Shown piece after piece: positions 34,084-45,599 of a stretch of DNA of 64,000 nucleotides. The DNA comes from Terfezia claveryi. Taxonomy: Eukaryota > Ascomycota > Pezizomycetes > Pezizales > Pezizaceae. The stretch's first letter is position 1. Each line of letters starts with the position of its first letter. The notes beneath the pieces are model-generated. The model ran no database searches. It was not told where the DNA came from and saw only the letters and a list, made by a program, of their open reading frames with translations. Made by a program: the position numbers and the translations under genes. Where the stretch lies: assembly GCA_015179025.1 (NCBI GenBank), contig WHUX01000084.1, positions 1-64,000 on the forward strand, in the 5' to 3' direction.

Positions 34084-34380
34084 TGTTACGGCTGAGATTA
34101 TGCAGACCGGGCTGACAACCACCCGATGGTGGGTGGCCTGAAGTCAACCCCGCTTTCCTATATATATGCCCACTTCTTGTATCTAGTTATTGCTCTCTAA
34201 GACTCGAGCGAAGTCTTGTATCGCTGGGTTACTTTACTTTATCGAATGAATCAGTCTATATTCTTCGCTATATGCTCCGTGTAGCCCAGTTAGGCCCGAG
34301 ACCAGTGATTATGCCTTCGCAGGCTCCAAATATATCGATATGCCGACAGATATCTCCATATCGCTGGCTCGCCCCTAACA
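34084..34380 (+). repeat. 3' LTR of TRIM-like element
   Basis: 297 bp, identical to 32704-33000, followed by the CTTAT target duplication. Confidence 0.95.
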
Positions 34381-34385
34381 CTTAT

Positions 34386-36115
34386 AAGGTCATCAGAGCA
34401 ATCATATAACGATATATGTAGACGAGCTGGGAGTGCATTTTCTAAATGAGTGGGAGCACTAGTGTTTAGTGAAATAGAAGGGTTGAACGAAGAACTTGTT
34501 TAAGCTAGATAGTATTTAGTATTGAAAGAATTCCCTTGTAGGCGGATGTATATTCATTAAATTGAAATACAGAACAAGTAGATGACAAACTGTAAGAGGG
34601 TTGAAACTGACGAAACAGGTAACTGTTGTGCTATACTATAATGAGTTATATGTTCCGAGAGAGTACAAGTCTCAATCTCCTAGTATGCCTACATAATTTA
34701 TCTGTATACTCTAGTCTATTAATCATACAATAATAAATAATTCAAGGTTGAGTACTATGAGGATATCATCACGTTGTACAGCTTTTGCCCAGTTCTATAC
34801 TATAGATGACTGACAAAAAGTATTGGGCTATCTAAATCTAGTATTTGGCGGTTTCTATCATAGAAAACCTAAATAGCTATTTTTTATAACCTTTGCTGCA
34901 TACTCAGTTGGTAGAAAATAACCTTACAAATATATTTGTTCTGGTCCTCGTTGGGAAATCTAGTCTATTCCTGAATAGACTGGATTCTGCAATGGACTAT
35001 GGAGTCTATTATGGAATTGAAACTTTCTTTACAGCAATACTAATCAATGCAACATACTCTGATACCGCGATATTACCAGCACAATATGAAATTACCTAGC
35101 ATACCATGATATTCCCTCTCTTACTATAATGTCAGTTGCAGAAGACAATGGCAGTATTGATTTGGATTAGTTTCATCCTCTAGATTCTGCTCCATCTCAA
35201 AGTGCAATTGAAGCATTTTCTGGTACTATGTATACTAAGTTTGAAGAATCTTTGTAAACAATAAGTAATAAATCTCGGTTGATCTTTAAGTAATTCCCTA
35301 AAGTCCCATTCAATTCAAGTACATGATAGCTAACAAGAACTACCTAGGTATTGTATAATTAAAGTATACCTTCAAGAGCCAAACTTATTAAGCTGTGATG
35401 GAAGGCATTAAATGAATATAAGCTGTATGTATTTAGTTTCTGGCAAAGATAATTATAGGAAATGATAGGTTTTGGAGCATAATGTATTTAATGATATCGC
35501 ATATTTTCATAATACTTTACTGCATGCTGGAAAGAATAAGACCAATAGTACTATTAATGAGAGGTATCATGGAATTTCCGGCAGTAAGGTATTAGGTTTG
35601 ATTGAACAAATATAGGTTTGAGCAAGCACAGGTTTAAGTATAAAATAATAGATTCAGGTTTTACTCAATTTGCCTTCACAGAGTACATATTTACTGCCCT
35701 GCAATTCCACAATGGACCAGAACATATATATATATATTACTTCAGCTGTTAAATTTACATTGGGTCAAATCATTGAAATTTCTCAAATATCATGTGTATA
35801 TTTACCATTTTCAGAATTTAGGTCAATTTGAGGTCAATTGGGGAAAAAAGAATTTACATCCAGTACCTCTGTTCAAAAAAGAATGAAAAAAAATATATGT
35901 AACACCCAACTTTTAACCAAATTTAAGTCACTAAATATATGTAGCAAAGAGAATAACAAGATTCTTTATTCAATATTTATAGGTTTATTTAATTCAAGAA
36001 GTATGATAGTTATTAAATTAACATGTTTCGACCGCATACAGCTTTGTATCGGTATATACATGGCGCTCATTTGTAGAAGGCATTTCCCTACAACTTTTTC
36101 TCCATAGCTGTGGAT
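34386..36115. other. AT-rich, RIP-like stretch
   Basis: No intact gene. It contains copy 2 of the low-copy repeat (35126-35250). The strong AT bias and scattered stops look like old RIP-mutated sequence. Confidence 0.45.
35126..35257 (+). repeat. Copy 2 of low-copy repeat / gene remnant
   Basis: The translation MSVAEDNGSIDLD, in-frame TAG, FHPLDSAPSQ...KFEESL matches the end of the frame at 19423-19692. See that entry. Confidence 0.4.
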
Positions 36116-36130
36116 TACCTACCTACTACA

Positions 36131-36188
36131 CCGTCGCATGACATTGTGTCGAATCGACGTACAGACTCTAAAAAAAAAATAAAAAAAA
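36131..36188 (+). mobile_element. Micro-retroposon with poly(A) and 15-bp target duplication
   Basis: The 58-bp insert (CCGTCGCATGACATT..., ...CGTACAGACT, then A-rich tail) is flanked by the perfect direct repeat TACCTACCTACTACA at 36116-36130 and 36189-36203. A poly(A) tail plus a long target duplication is the signature of LINE-mediated retroposition, here of a very short, presumably 5'-truncated SINE or LINE tail. Confidence 0.8.
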
Positions 36189-36471
36189 TACCTACCTACT
36201 ACAATTGACCCCTTCTAAGTTCTTCTGTTACCCGGTTACACATCCTTGCAAACGGTTAAATCCCGTTCCTTCAAATTCTCTCAGGTCATCTCCCGAGAAT
36301 ACGTTTAACGGTCTGTCTATCTAGCCCCGAGCCTCTCGTTGAGCCCTAAGCTAACCTCATCATAAAGGAGCCCAGGATACTTTTCAATCTTCAAAAGTGA
36401 AATCGACATCAAAAGCGAGGACTCACTCACCGAATGTGAGGTCTTCCATGCATCTAGTCTCCAATTACATA

Positions 36472-37124
36472 CAGGCAAACCTCTATAATAGCATCCTCTA
36501 TAATTGCATAACTTGGCTATTAGCATAGTACCCCTCGGTCCCGAGTTTGGGACTATGGCAAAAATAGCATAACTCTGTAATAGCATGCATTGCAGTTTAC
36601 CAGTCCCAATCCTGCAAAGTGCTAACAATATACCCTGCATATCTACCTACAATAGTAGCATGGGGGCGGACCCAACTGATGAAAATTTGCAGAGTGCGGA
36701 GATTTGTACTTTGATCTTTACATCTATAATGGATACATCTATCAGTTCAATTGCAATCGAACCTAGCCTGCTTGATCAACATAGAGTAGACCCCAAATCA
36801 CTCCACCGTCGAGAGATTGGTCCAACAGATAGTGAGCGCTTCCAGTTGTTTTCGCATGCACAAGGACATATCCAAAGGCAACACAGTGGGAGTTGGCACA
36901 GCTGAGTGGTTTAATGTTAAGTTCAAGAAGGAAATCAATCAATCCACTGTATCTCATATGCTTTATTTGTCCAGAAGCCATGAAGTGTAGAGCTAATATG
37001 AGCTCAGGGAATTTAAACGATTCCGAGTTAGCTGATGCCAAGCCAAACCTCTATAAATGCATAACTCCTCTAATAGCATTGAACGCCCCGGTCCCGACGC
37101 TATGCTATTATAGAGGTTTGCCTG
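36472..37124 (+). mobile_element. pogo-like DNA transposon remnant
   Basis: The 653-bp element has inverted ends CAGGCAAACCTCTATAATAG...CTATTATAGAGGTTTGCCTG and is flanked by TA on both sides, the pogo/Tc1-mariner target. Additional ACCTCTATAA.. subterminal copies occur inside each end. Within it, 36901-36986 translates to AEWFNVKFKKEINQSTVSHM, the CENP-B/pogo-type helix-turn-helix. The DDE catalytic region is missing, so it is an internally deleted, non-autonomous derivative. It abuts the GH43 remnant. Confidence 0.8.
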
Positions 37125-37126
37125 TA

Positions 37127-38260
37127 TACCAAAGCTTGCGGAGGGATCACACCTGTTTGACCTTCGAAGTACCCATGGGTATATTTACCTTCTCACTGCT
37201 GAGGCTAGGACTGATGTCCAACACCGCACCATGATCGAGCATTCAAGAATGCTGGGATACCTTGGGAGAATAGCCCAAATAACCCAATACTTTTCAATGG
37301 ACGATATATTTCGAACCCAATTCTCGCCACGGGTCATGCGGACTTCGTGCAAACTCCGGAAGGAAAGAGGTACACTGTTTTCCTTGGGACAAGACCACAA
37401 AACCCTACAAATTCCTCTGGAAAGCCTCAGCTTCCTCAGCTTGGCCGAGAGACCTTCTTGGCACCAATGGAATGGGAAAGGGCTGGCCAGTGGTTAATGG
37501 AGGAAAGGATAGCACTCTCGATATGCCTGGTCCCTACAATCTCGCTCGCCCAAAGAAATGGATCGATGAATTCAATGGAAAATTTGTTGACAAGGCAACT
37601 ATACTACCACCCAGGACCTAGTATAAGAAATTCTGAGATTTTAACGCTCGCCCCGGTTGGTTGAGAATCCACGGAAATGTTTACATGCTTGACTATTGTG
37701 AGACTCCTGCTGCGTGTTTCAGGAAGCAGGTTGAACTGTTGTAAGCACTGAGCTTGAATTTTCTCCAAAGAACGCCTTCCAAGAAGCAGGCCTCACCGTC
37801 TACGTAGCTACCTCAGCATTCACTACCACACTGCGATTTATCTTGCATGCATGGAACCCCTGAGGAACCTGTATTTCGGTACTTTCAGCAATTCGTTCTG
37901 GCCCTGATATGATGTGACCGCTTCGTACAACTCCATAAAAGACTTTCCAAAAGACTATTCCAGCAGTTATCAAGGCTGAGCCACATCAGTACACTCTCGG
38001 TTATGCATTACGACGGGCAGGACGGTAACTGCGGAGACTAATTTGACGATATTCAGTGGACAGGAGTCCAAGTGGCTCCAGGCCTATAAGTCCGGGTGGC
38101 GATCATTCACCGGAGCCTTTTTTTGGCATTTATGTAACAGGCAAGACGATGCCACTCTTAATTCCGGCAGTAAGTGCCCTGCGGTGTCATTATTTCCAGT
38201 ATCTGATTACCAATTTTGTATTCCAGGTCTTCAAGTATTTGCAAACAAAGCTATTGTAGC
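37127..38260 (+). pseudogene. Glycoside hydrolase family 43-like (beta-xylosidase type), decayed
   Basis: Sequence typical of fungal GH43 runs through all three plus frames. EGSHLFDL and YIYLLTAEA (37141-37200, with the catalytic-type Glu in EG) are followed by TGHADFVQTPEGKRYTVFLG and LGRETFLAPMEWE (about 37335-37480). PGPYNLARPKKWIDEFNGKF and RPGWLRIHGNVYML (37530-37690) come next, then LEFSPKNAFQEAGLTVYV (37750-37805) and a C-terminal FFGIYVTG (about 38120-38145). The N-terminal half is missing to the left, where a pogo-like element lies. Numerous frame changes and stops rule out function. Intact members cleave xylan/arabinan side units outside the cell. Confidence 0.7.
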
Positions 38261-40917
38261 AGCTGCTCTAAGTTCTGTTTCCCCTAGGTGGCGATTTTTA
38301 GCCGGTAGTCCTTGAAATCTGTGATTAAATCTACTATGTAGCAGTACTGGTAGACGCATGTGAGGAAATAAATAAGGTAGCACCTGAGATTTCACAGGTT
38401 CCAAAAATTCAAAGTTACGCTTTAGTCGCAGTGTTTCGGATACCCCAGTGTCTCAGATACCCGAGCATTTGCATTCCTGGAAGCGCTTCAAGCTCGACGA
38501 CAGGGACCAGGGGTCCCTATTATAGGGGTATCAATATGCTACACTCAAAATAAGCAAGAGGATTTCAGCATCGCTATACCGAATACAAATATAAAGAATA
38601 GGAGAATGCACGAACAATTTTACCTACAACTCCCATGGCCGATTCCTACTTGCAATATCCTCAGCACGCAAACTTGTCAGACTACCTAATGTTACCTATA
38701 CATGATTTACCCATTCCTCCACTCATTGCTCTTATACTGTATTTTCCAGTTGAAGATGATCCATTGACTCATGTATTGCGTAGAACTACTGTTGCAACTG
38801 CTCAACCCACGCACGTACCCGATCATCCTTCTAGCGTTCCGCTCGCCACCTTGTTCTTCAACCCAAACAGTACCTATAGTTCTCATAGATACTTATCCCG
38901 AATACTGTGCTTATCCCGAATACTGCTATTCCGTCTTTTGATAATCTTGCCTTCGGTGACTTTGGCCTCGATTTTGTTGATTTTCGGAGCCGACACTCAT
39001 ATTTCCAGACTTGCATTGTACCATTGCATTGAAGCTCTTCCCTGGAAGCGGTGTGTAAATTGAGTCTACATACGGCCATATCTCATCAAACTTTTCAGCT
39101 GGAATAGTAACTGGTTTACTGAGCTCAAACAATAGAGTACGGTAGTGCAAAGCATCTGTAGAGATTGGCATCATAGCTTCCGACATCTTGCGCGCTGTGG
39201 TGGTAGTAGTGGTAGTGGTAGTAGCGCTGTGGTGAATGGTGATAGTCATTAGTGAACGATACGTTCGTGTTTGCATACTTATGCATTCACCTATTCTCTA
39301 TATTTATATTCCGTATAGCGATGTTGAAATCGCTTGCTTATATTGAGTGTAGCATATTGATATCCTTGATCCAGCGATACTATAATAGGGACCCTGTCGT
39401 CGAGCTTGAAGCGCTTCCGCATTCCTACGTATCCGTAGGATATTCATACTACTTAGGTAGTAGTCTGGTAGGCACAACAGAGGTCCTACGTAGATCCCTG
39501 CGAGGGGTAGGTACTGCAACCAGACTACGTAGATCCTAGCCATATATATGCAGCGCCGCATGACGTATATAGATTACGTAACGTGTGTGACAAGTGGTGA
39601 CGAGGTCGACAACTGTGGAAGAAATATAGAATAGGTTGCTTGAATAGTTACAAACAACGTAATGTAAGTACCCCTCATGGAATGATTTCTGGTTACATAA
39701 AATGAATCGCTGTCGGCTTGGTGCTGTCCTAACTAAACGTCAGACCTGTGTAACGGGGCTATGGGTCGAGAGTATGTAGACGGGTTCCAAGGAGCGCTGC
39801 TATGACAACAATAGGACTATGGTCCGTATACAGTATAAACGAGGTTCAAAGAGTAACGTATTTGTATCCAGTACGGCTAAGATACAAGGAAAAGAGCAAG
39901 TATATGATAGTGGGATTCGGGGATACTTTTATAGGAATCTAATCCCCTTCCCAGGTCTGAGTTCCTAGGATCACATGCGTAGGGATTCCTACTGTCTTAC
40001 AGCATGTTTAATCTCTGCTAGCGGGGCCGTGATCCCATACATTGAAACTGATAGATTTGACTATGTAACTCTATCTGTGCCTACCACATAACCAGTTGAA
40101 CCCATTTTTATTGACTTATTATAAGACTGGTCCAATCACGGCTTCAGACCGGGAGATCTAATTCCTGACCTTTCGCAATAGTGTCTCGAGCGCATTGTGG
40201 TATGAAGCAAAGCCTATTGAGGATGACATTCAGGCTCATATCTCACGTAAGACGTAGAGATAAAGTAGATACTCGGTTGATAGGATGCAGAGTCTCGGAG
40301 CTGTGCTCTTGAAACAGCTGATAAATATAGGTATACGTCATGGCAGATAAAGCAAACGGGTGATACAGGTTGTAGTAGGTAACTAATAAATCGAGGAGAT
40401 TTGGGCCTGAAACCCAAGAAATCTTTGGGAATATAAATAAAAATATCATGTGATTGGTTCTATAAGGCCGTAACTAATGGGACTTATAGCCGAATTAAAT
40501 TGAACCGAAGGAAGAATTATCCGTTTCAGTAATGTAGATGTGATGATCAGACAATGTCAAAGGTCACACACAGGTGGCCTATTGGCCTATCTAGCAAATA
40601 GCAAAAAGGACGACGTTGGTAAAAATTAACTGAGGCTGTCAATAAGCTTATTATATCCCTGCTTCAGCTGTGATACGAACTGATTGGTATTACCAGTATT
40701 CATTTTGTAGGGATTTGATCGTCAGTCGCACGGAAAAGGCTCTTGGAACGTATCCGTTCTAAAGAGAAATACTAGGCAGGGTGCAAAGAATTATAAGTAC
40801 TCCCTCCAGTCCAGGGCTAAACTCTCACAACAAAGTTGAAGGCCTAGAGCAACGGTCTCCGAAATTCAGATATCCTACTCTGAGCTCCAGCGACAAACAT
40901 ACGGTATCACCGATACG
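38261..40917. other. Intergenic stretch
   Basis: Apart from overlapping frames at 38635-39063 (+) and 38926-39186 (-), listed below, I see no gene or clear repeat. Confidence 0.4.
38926..39186 (-). CDS. Hypothetical 86-aa ORF
   Basis: From the ATG at 39186 the minus frame reads MSEAMMPIST...LSKPVTIPAEKFDEIWPYV, with composition closer to protein than the overlapping 142-codon plus-strand frame (38635-39063), which is Leu/Ser/Pro-rich. A TACCAC-type run lies just upstream. No motif recognised; it may be a fragment of a larger repeated-family protein. Low confidence that it is expressed. Confidence 0.3.
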   Translation of the reverse strand: MSEAMMPISTDALHYRTLLFELSKPVTIPAEKFDEIWPYVDSIYTPLPGKSFNAMVQCKSGNMSVGSENQQNRGQSHRRQDYQKTE

Positions 40918-41484
40918 ATGAAGTTCCTCACCTTTACGTTGAGCCTAGTCTTGGGCTTGGTCTCCCTCGCCTCCGCAAACGCCGTTCCTTCTGAAGATGG
41001 AATCACTCTTCCCAGTCCAAGTGAGAATTTACATATACTTTCTACTCCCCTTGCCTCTTTTTCTTCTTTGGCTCTTATCTATATTTAAAATATATTAACT
41101 TATGTGAATATAGTTCCATGCGCGACAAAGGGCGGAATGTGTGCTGGCTTCGCAGGAATACAATGCTGCAAGGGATTGGAATGCACCAATGTCGAACCAG
41201 TAGCAGATGGGGCCGGTACTTGTGACATACCTCGCGGATGCGCAACAAGGGGCAAAATGTGTGCTGGCTTTGCAGGAATACAATGCTGCAAGGGATTGGT
41301 ATGCATCGATATCGAACCAGTAGCAGATGGGTCCGGTACTTGTGACATACCTCATTGTTCGAAAAAGGGCAAAACTTGTGGTGGTATCGCAGGAATTCAA
41401 TGCTGTCCTGGATTGAAATGTGTCGGGATCCCACCAGACGTAGCAGATGGGACTGGTACTTGTAGATACGAACACGGTTGCTAA
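40918..41484 (+). CDS. Secreted protein with three cystine-knot-like repeats (157 aa)
   Basis: The exons are 40918-41020 and 41114-41484. The 93-nt intron has donor GTGAGA, branch ATTAAC region and acceptor ATAG, splitting an Ile codon. The signal peptide MKFLTFTLSLVLGLVSLASA is followed by a short propeptide-like stretch (VPSEDGITLPSP). Three tandem domains start at nt 41119, 41239 and 41356 (120, 120 and about 117 nt), each C-x6-C-x7-CC-x4-C-x12/13-C. Six Cys in I-II-III,IV-V-VI order fit an inhibitor cystine knot (knottin). A final unpaired Cys ends the protein (EHGC). Domains 1 and 2 are nearly identical. Such folds serve as protease inhibitors, antimicrobials or toxins in other organisms; the activity here is unknown. 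Confidence 0.8.
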
Positions 41485-44400
41485 ATATTGCAGGAGGGAT
41501 TGCTAGTGGTACCTGTGTATTATGGATAGGCGGCAGGGAAGCGTACTACGGGAATGACCAGATATGAAGGATTTGGCAATTGTTACGTGCATTAGAAACT
41601 ACTTAAACCATACGTGCCCTTAATGTGACGCCACTGCGGTACTACTGACACGTTGATAGCCTCAGCTTTCCAATAAGCTTCCACTAGTTGTATTGTAATA
41701 ATGGTGAACCCCAATAGATGATTCGTATTTATCATCCTAACCCCGCCTTGTTCGGCACTAAACCCAAATTCACTCTCTATAAATATACAGTGGCTACCTA
41801 TTCACAGCCCTACCAGCCAAACAATCCTGCTGATGATTTCCCCCTTGTCCCATCATTAATATAAAATTTCCTGTGGCCATCACCTCTCTTGTGGAAATCC
41901 GGCTTGGGATTCCGCACAGTCCGGCGTTTATCTGGAAGAAATTGTGGATAAAGATATACCACTGGGAAGCCCTTACGGTTGCTGAGCCTGAAGCAACCGC
42001 ATTTTAGTAATTAGATGAGCAGCACCGTATTGGGGGAAATTGAGTCTGCCAGTGTGGATGCTGGCGAAGACTGTTGTGAGAAGGTCAAGGAAGAGGAATC
42101 CGAATATAGAGAGGGGGAGGAAAGCTAAATCATTTTCATGAGATTGGTGCAGGGTTTTCATGATTGTATCAATGATCTGGTTAGGGCTTTTTGGCATCTA
42201 GGATCGGTCTGGAAATTGTTCCTGTAGAAATATCAATGAGCAGCCAGGAAATCAGGAAGCGCTTAAGCGTCCCCTTGAATGATTGTGGATCGCGAGGGTG
42301 TCTGGGAATGAATCCCCCCTGCGCCCTGACCTAAGAAATGAGAAGTGGTATCAGAGAAGACTTGGTGTTTTCATGAACAAGGCGGGAAGCCGCACTTTTG
42401 AATGTGATCTGCCAATATCAATAATTATCGATTAGACTCCCGAGATCTCCAAGTACCGTATACGTAAGACCTGCAGATTACCGTATGGCTAACTGTGAGA
42501 GGATGGGCCTATAGCTAGTCCACGTCACATCAGACCAGGTCCTTCATCGTATGACTGACTAAGCGAAACGGGTCAGCTGAAACGCCTGTCGAGATGCATA
42601 AATCCATAATCGCAGCCAGGCGCTGCCCATACGCATAGGAACATCCACAGGGTAGCATGACATAAGTTTCATTACTTATCTCAATAATGCTGTACTCATG
42701 GGGTTGGAGGGTGGAGAGTAGATTAATTATAACTCCAAGAGTGGAGATGATACAGAGAAATTGAGCCTATAGAGCGTCTATCGGCATTAAGTACAGAATG
42801 TAGATTGCATGTACTTAAATGTATTGTAACTCTATTTTATCTCAAATTCTTCGATCCTGCCATAGGCTCCTCCCGCCGCTCCCCCAAACCGAAGTCACCT
42901 ACGAGGGGATAATACATACTGAACCCCCTGCTATGTGCTCCAAGGTTTTCACGCAAGCGACACCTTACTATACATACCGCATATAGGCATAAGATCTTGC
43001 AATTCGCGTGTGTTGTAACCACATATTGGTACGGTAGTATCAAGAAGCTTGGCATCTGGTAATTATCGAATAATTAGTAAAAGCTTAATCAAATATAGTG
43101 ATGTGACCTACTTAGTGTAGGAGTTCTGCTGCTTATATGGAACCCTTCTAACCACATTAGGAAGCAGTTTGATGTCAACTTAAGAGCACTGTTCCTCCCG
43201 AGGCAGGAGCCCCCAAAGCGAATCGTCTCGCTGGTGTTGATGTTTCTAGGTAGTCTGAACCCCAAATTCCAAAGACAAACGAACCAAATATGGAATTCAA
43301 TCTTAGTCTATCCAACATGCAAACTCAGCTTGGAATTCAAGGTGATACGTGGGAGCATATGAGGAACAGAAGTATAGTAGTGTACAGTCGTTAAATGATT
43401 TTGGCAAACATCTTAAGTTGTGTCCATAGGTGATTGGTCAGTGATACTTATGGAGTATAACCGGGTGTATCAAGTGCTGTACTATGACGTTCAATTCTAT
43501 GTATGGATATATATATATAGTGCCTAGTTAGTTTCATCGAAGTTAGAAGTAGTTATATTGGTTCATGACCCTACAACCTCCGATGGAACCGGAAATGGTC
43601 TGCAGAAGTAATAAAACAGCTTAGTAGTCTAAGCCACCTATAGGTCCAGATAACCTATCCATTTTCTTAGTGTGATGGAGCTTGTATGAAGACATCTCAA
43701 TTATGTGCTTGAAAAAAGTTCCATAGTGCATTAGTCATCCTTAGCACGGTACCAATCTTCTTCATAACAGTTTCAAACCGAATGTGGAAGTGACTGCTCG
43801 AATAGGCATAGCCTGAACATCTGTTTTGCAAACCATATTTTCAATCGCTTACACGTTCAAGGTGGGGACTAAGAAGGTAACTGAGCTAAGAAGAAACTAT
43901 GGTTTGAAGATTACGATCTCTTAGCGTTTATATCTATAACCTAGTGCAAAATCCAATGAAATACATACGTTAGGGGAGCGAGTTTGAGGACAAAAGGGGT
44001 TTGTGGATGAAGAACTTACGGATGTGTCTGGGGGTTGAAGAGTTGCATGTGAAGCTTATTCGAGAGCAGGGTGCAGCAAGATGCGTCAAACCGACGTATG
44101 GGCTGGGCATCAGGAAATAAAACAGGGATATTTTAACTAATGGATATGGATGTATACTCCGATGGCCGAAGGGCCGATCAGGAAATAGGATGGTTGCAAA
44201 ATAGACAGGGATGATGTTCTCCTATACTGGCCTCACTGAAGCATAAATAAAAAGTCACAACGCACACCCAGATAATGAGACTCTAGCAATAAAAATCACC
44301 GGCCTGTGAAATCGTGAGACCGATCCGAGCAGTACTGTAGACTTATTTTCTGAGAGGTGCACTTGCAAACGCGAAACTACCATGCGAGAGTAAACTACAT

Positions 44401-45599
44401 CGAATTACATTTTTACAGTAGTATCGAGCTCGGTGCAATTTGGAAACACACTAGAAAATGATCATGAGGACTCTTCAGAGTTAAAGATTCGATTTTATTC
44501 AGTCCGGCCACTTATCATTCTAATTATTTCTATTTCACCTACCGTACTGTATCGCTTCGATTACTTTTATTCCATTATCTCGCGATTTTTTCTTTCGCCT
44601 ATGGAGCACTTGAGTTTATGCGATACTTTGCCTTCCCGAAACTTCCGCTGCGATGAATTGCTGCACGCTGCATGCAATTTGCATACCTAATCTGAATTCT
44701 ATTCGGGCCACTTCTTCAATTCAGACCAGGTGTGCAGCGTGCAACAATTCATCACTGTATCGAGTACTTACTTCAGTCAGGGCTCTGAGCTCATCTGGCA
44801 ACAGACGGTTAATGACAACATGGAAGTTCTTCTAGCCTCTTTTATTGCACGTCCTTCGCCGATTGGCACTTGAGTTTACTATTTAAAACAAAAAAAGATA
44901 TCTAGAGCCAAGAGTTGAGGGTAATTGTCAGAGCTGAGACCTCCACAGTCTACTACAGTGAATTCTCGGATACTGGAACTCTCCGGGGATATCGATATAA
45001 TAAAGCCCCCAAGGAAAAATTTACCAACCCGACCATGGTAAGACAGTGGGAGGGCTAAGGTAGCATATAATTGAGTTATTGATAATTGTTACAACGTCTG
45101 GTAGACACACCGCTGTTCCGACATGTGAGGATATGGAGGCGAATTGCCACGTAGGGCTTTTTCTGGAATAGATGCCTGATGAATCCCATTATTACGGTGA
45201 TACTCCACAACCGAACCAGCGATTGCTATCCTAATGCAGTATGCGAACGAATAGAGGATCTAGTACATTATCTGTCTCGGTTAGCACATCTTGGAACTGC
45301 TGTCATCCTGTCAACGCAATATACTCGACAGGACTCCTAAACGTTGGTGATATGGGGCTATTCTATAGACCAAGTACCCGGGAGTCGGGTGCCTTTGACA
45401 GCTACCTGGGGCATACCTATAATTGGACCTGTTGATATATATGATAGAGGAGACATTAATGCTTGAATAACCACCATCATGCCCAATATTGCCTGTTTGG
45501 ATCATGGAACACAGCTACAGATATAAAAGGCCTATAAGTCAAGTATCTCTGCTTTTCTTAGCAACGTCAGTGAAATATCGTGGGCTTCGAAGTCAATCG
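41485..45599. other. Long intergenic stretch, no gene recognised
   Basis: There are only short frames without motifs. An inverted repeat of 21 bp (44652-44672 with 44733-44753, one mismatch) around a 60-bp loop is the only structural feature noted. Confidence 0.4.

Larger units (their letters stand above)
32704..34380 (+). mobile_element. Non-autonomous LTR element (TRIM-like), complete
   Basis: Two identical 297-bp LTRs (32704-33000, 34084-34380), each TGTTACGG...CCCCTAACA, flank a 1083-bp internal region. Both sides carry the 5-bp target duplication CTTAT (32699-32703, 34381-34385). A purine tract (GCAGAGGGGGAGTAC) abuts the 3' LTR, as plus-strand priming requires. No gag/pol ORF exists, so the element must be moved by another retrotransposon. 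Identical LTRs indicate recent insertion. The orientation follows the purine tract. Confidence 0.9.

Noticed and set aside
32531..34147. Open frames sharing MTSGHPPSGG at both ends of the TRIM-like element
   Set aside because: They lie wholly or mostly inside the identical LTRs, so their similarity reflects the repeat and not two genes.
38635..39063. 142-codon plus-strand frame
   Set aside because: Composition is Leu/Ser/Pro-rich with no motif and it overlaps a more protein-like minus frame; the evidence is too weak to list as a gene.
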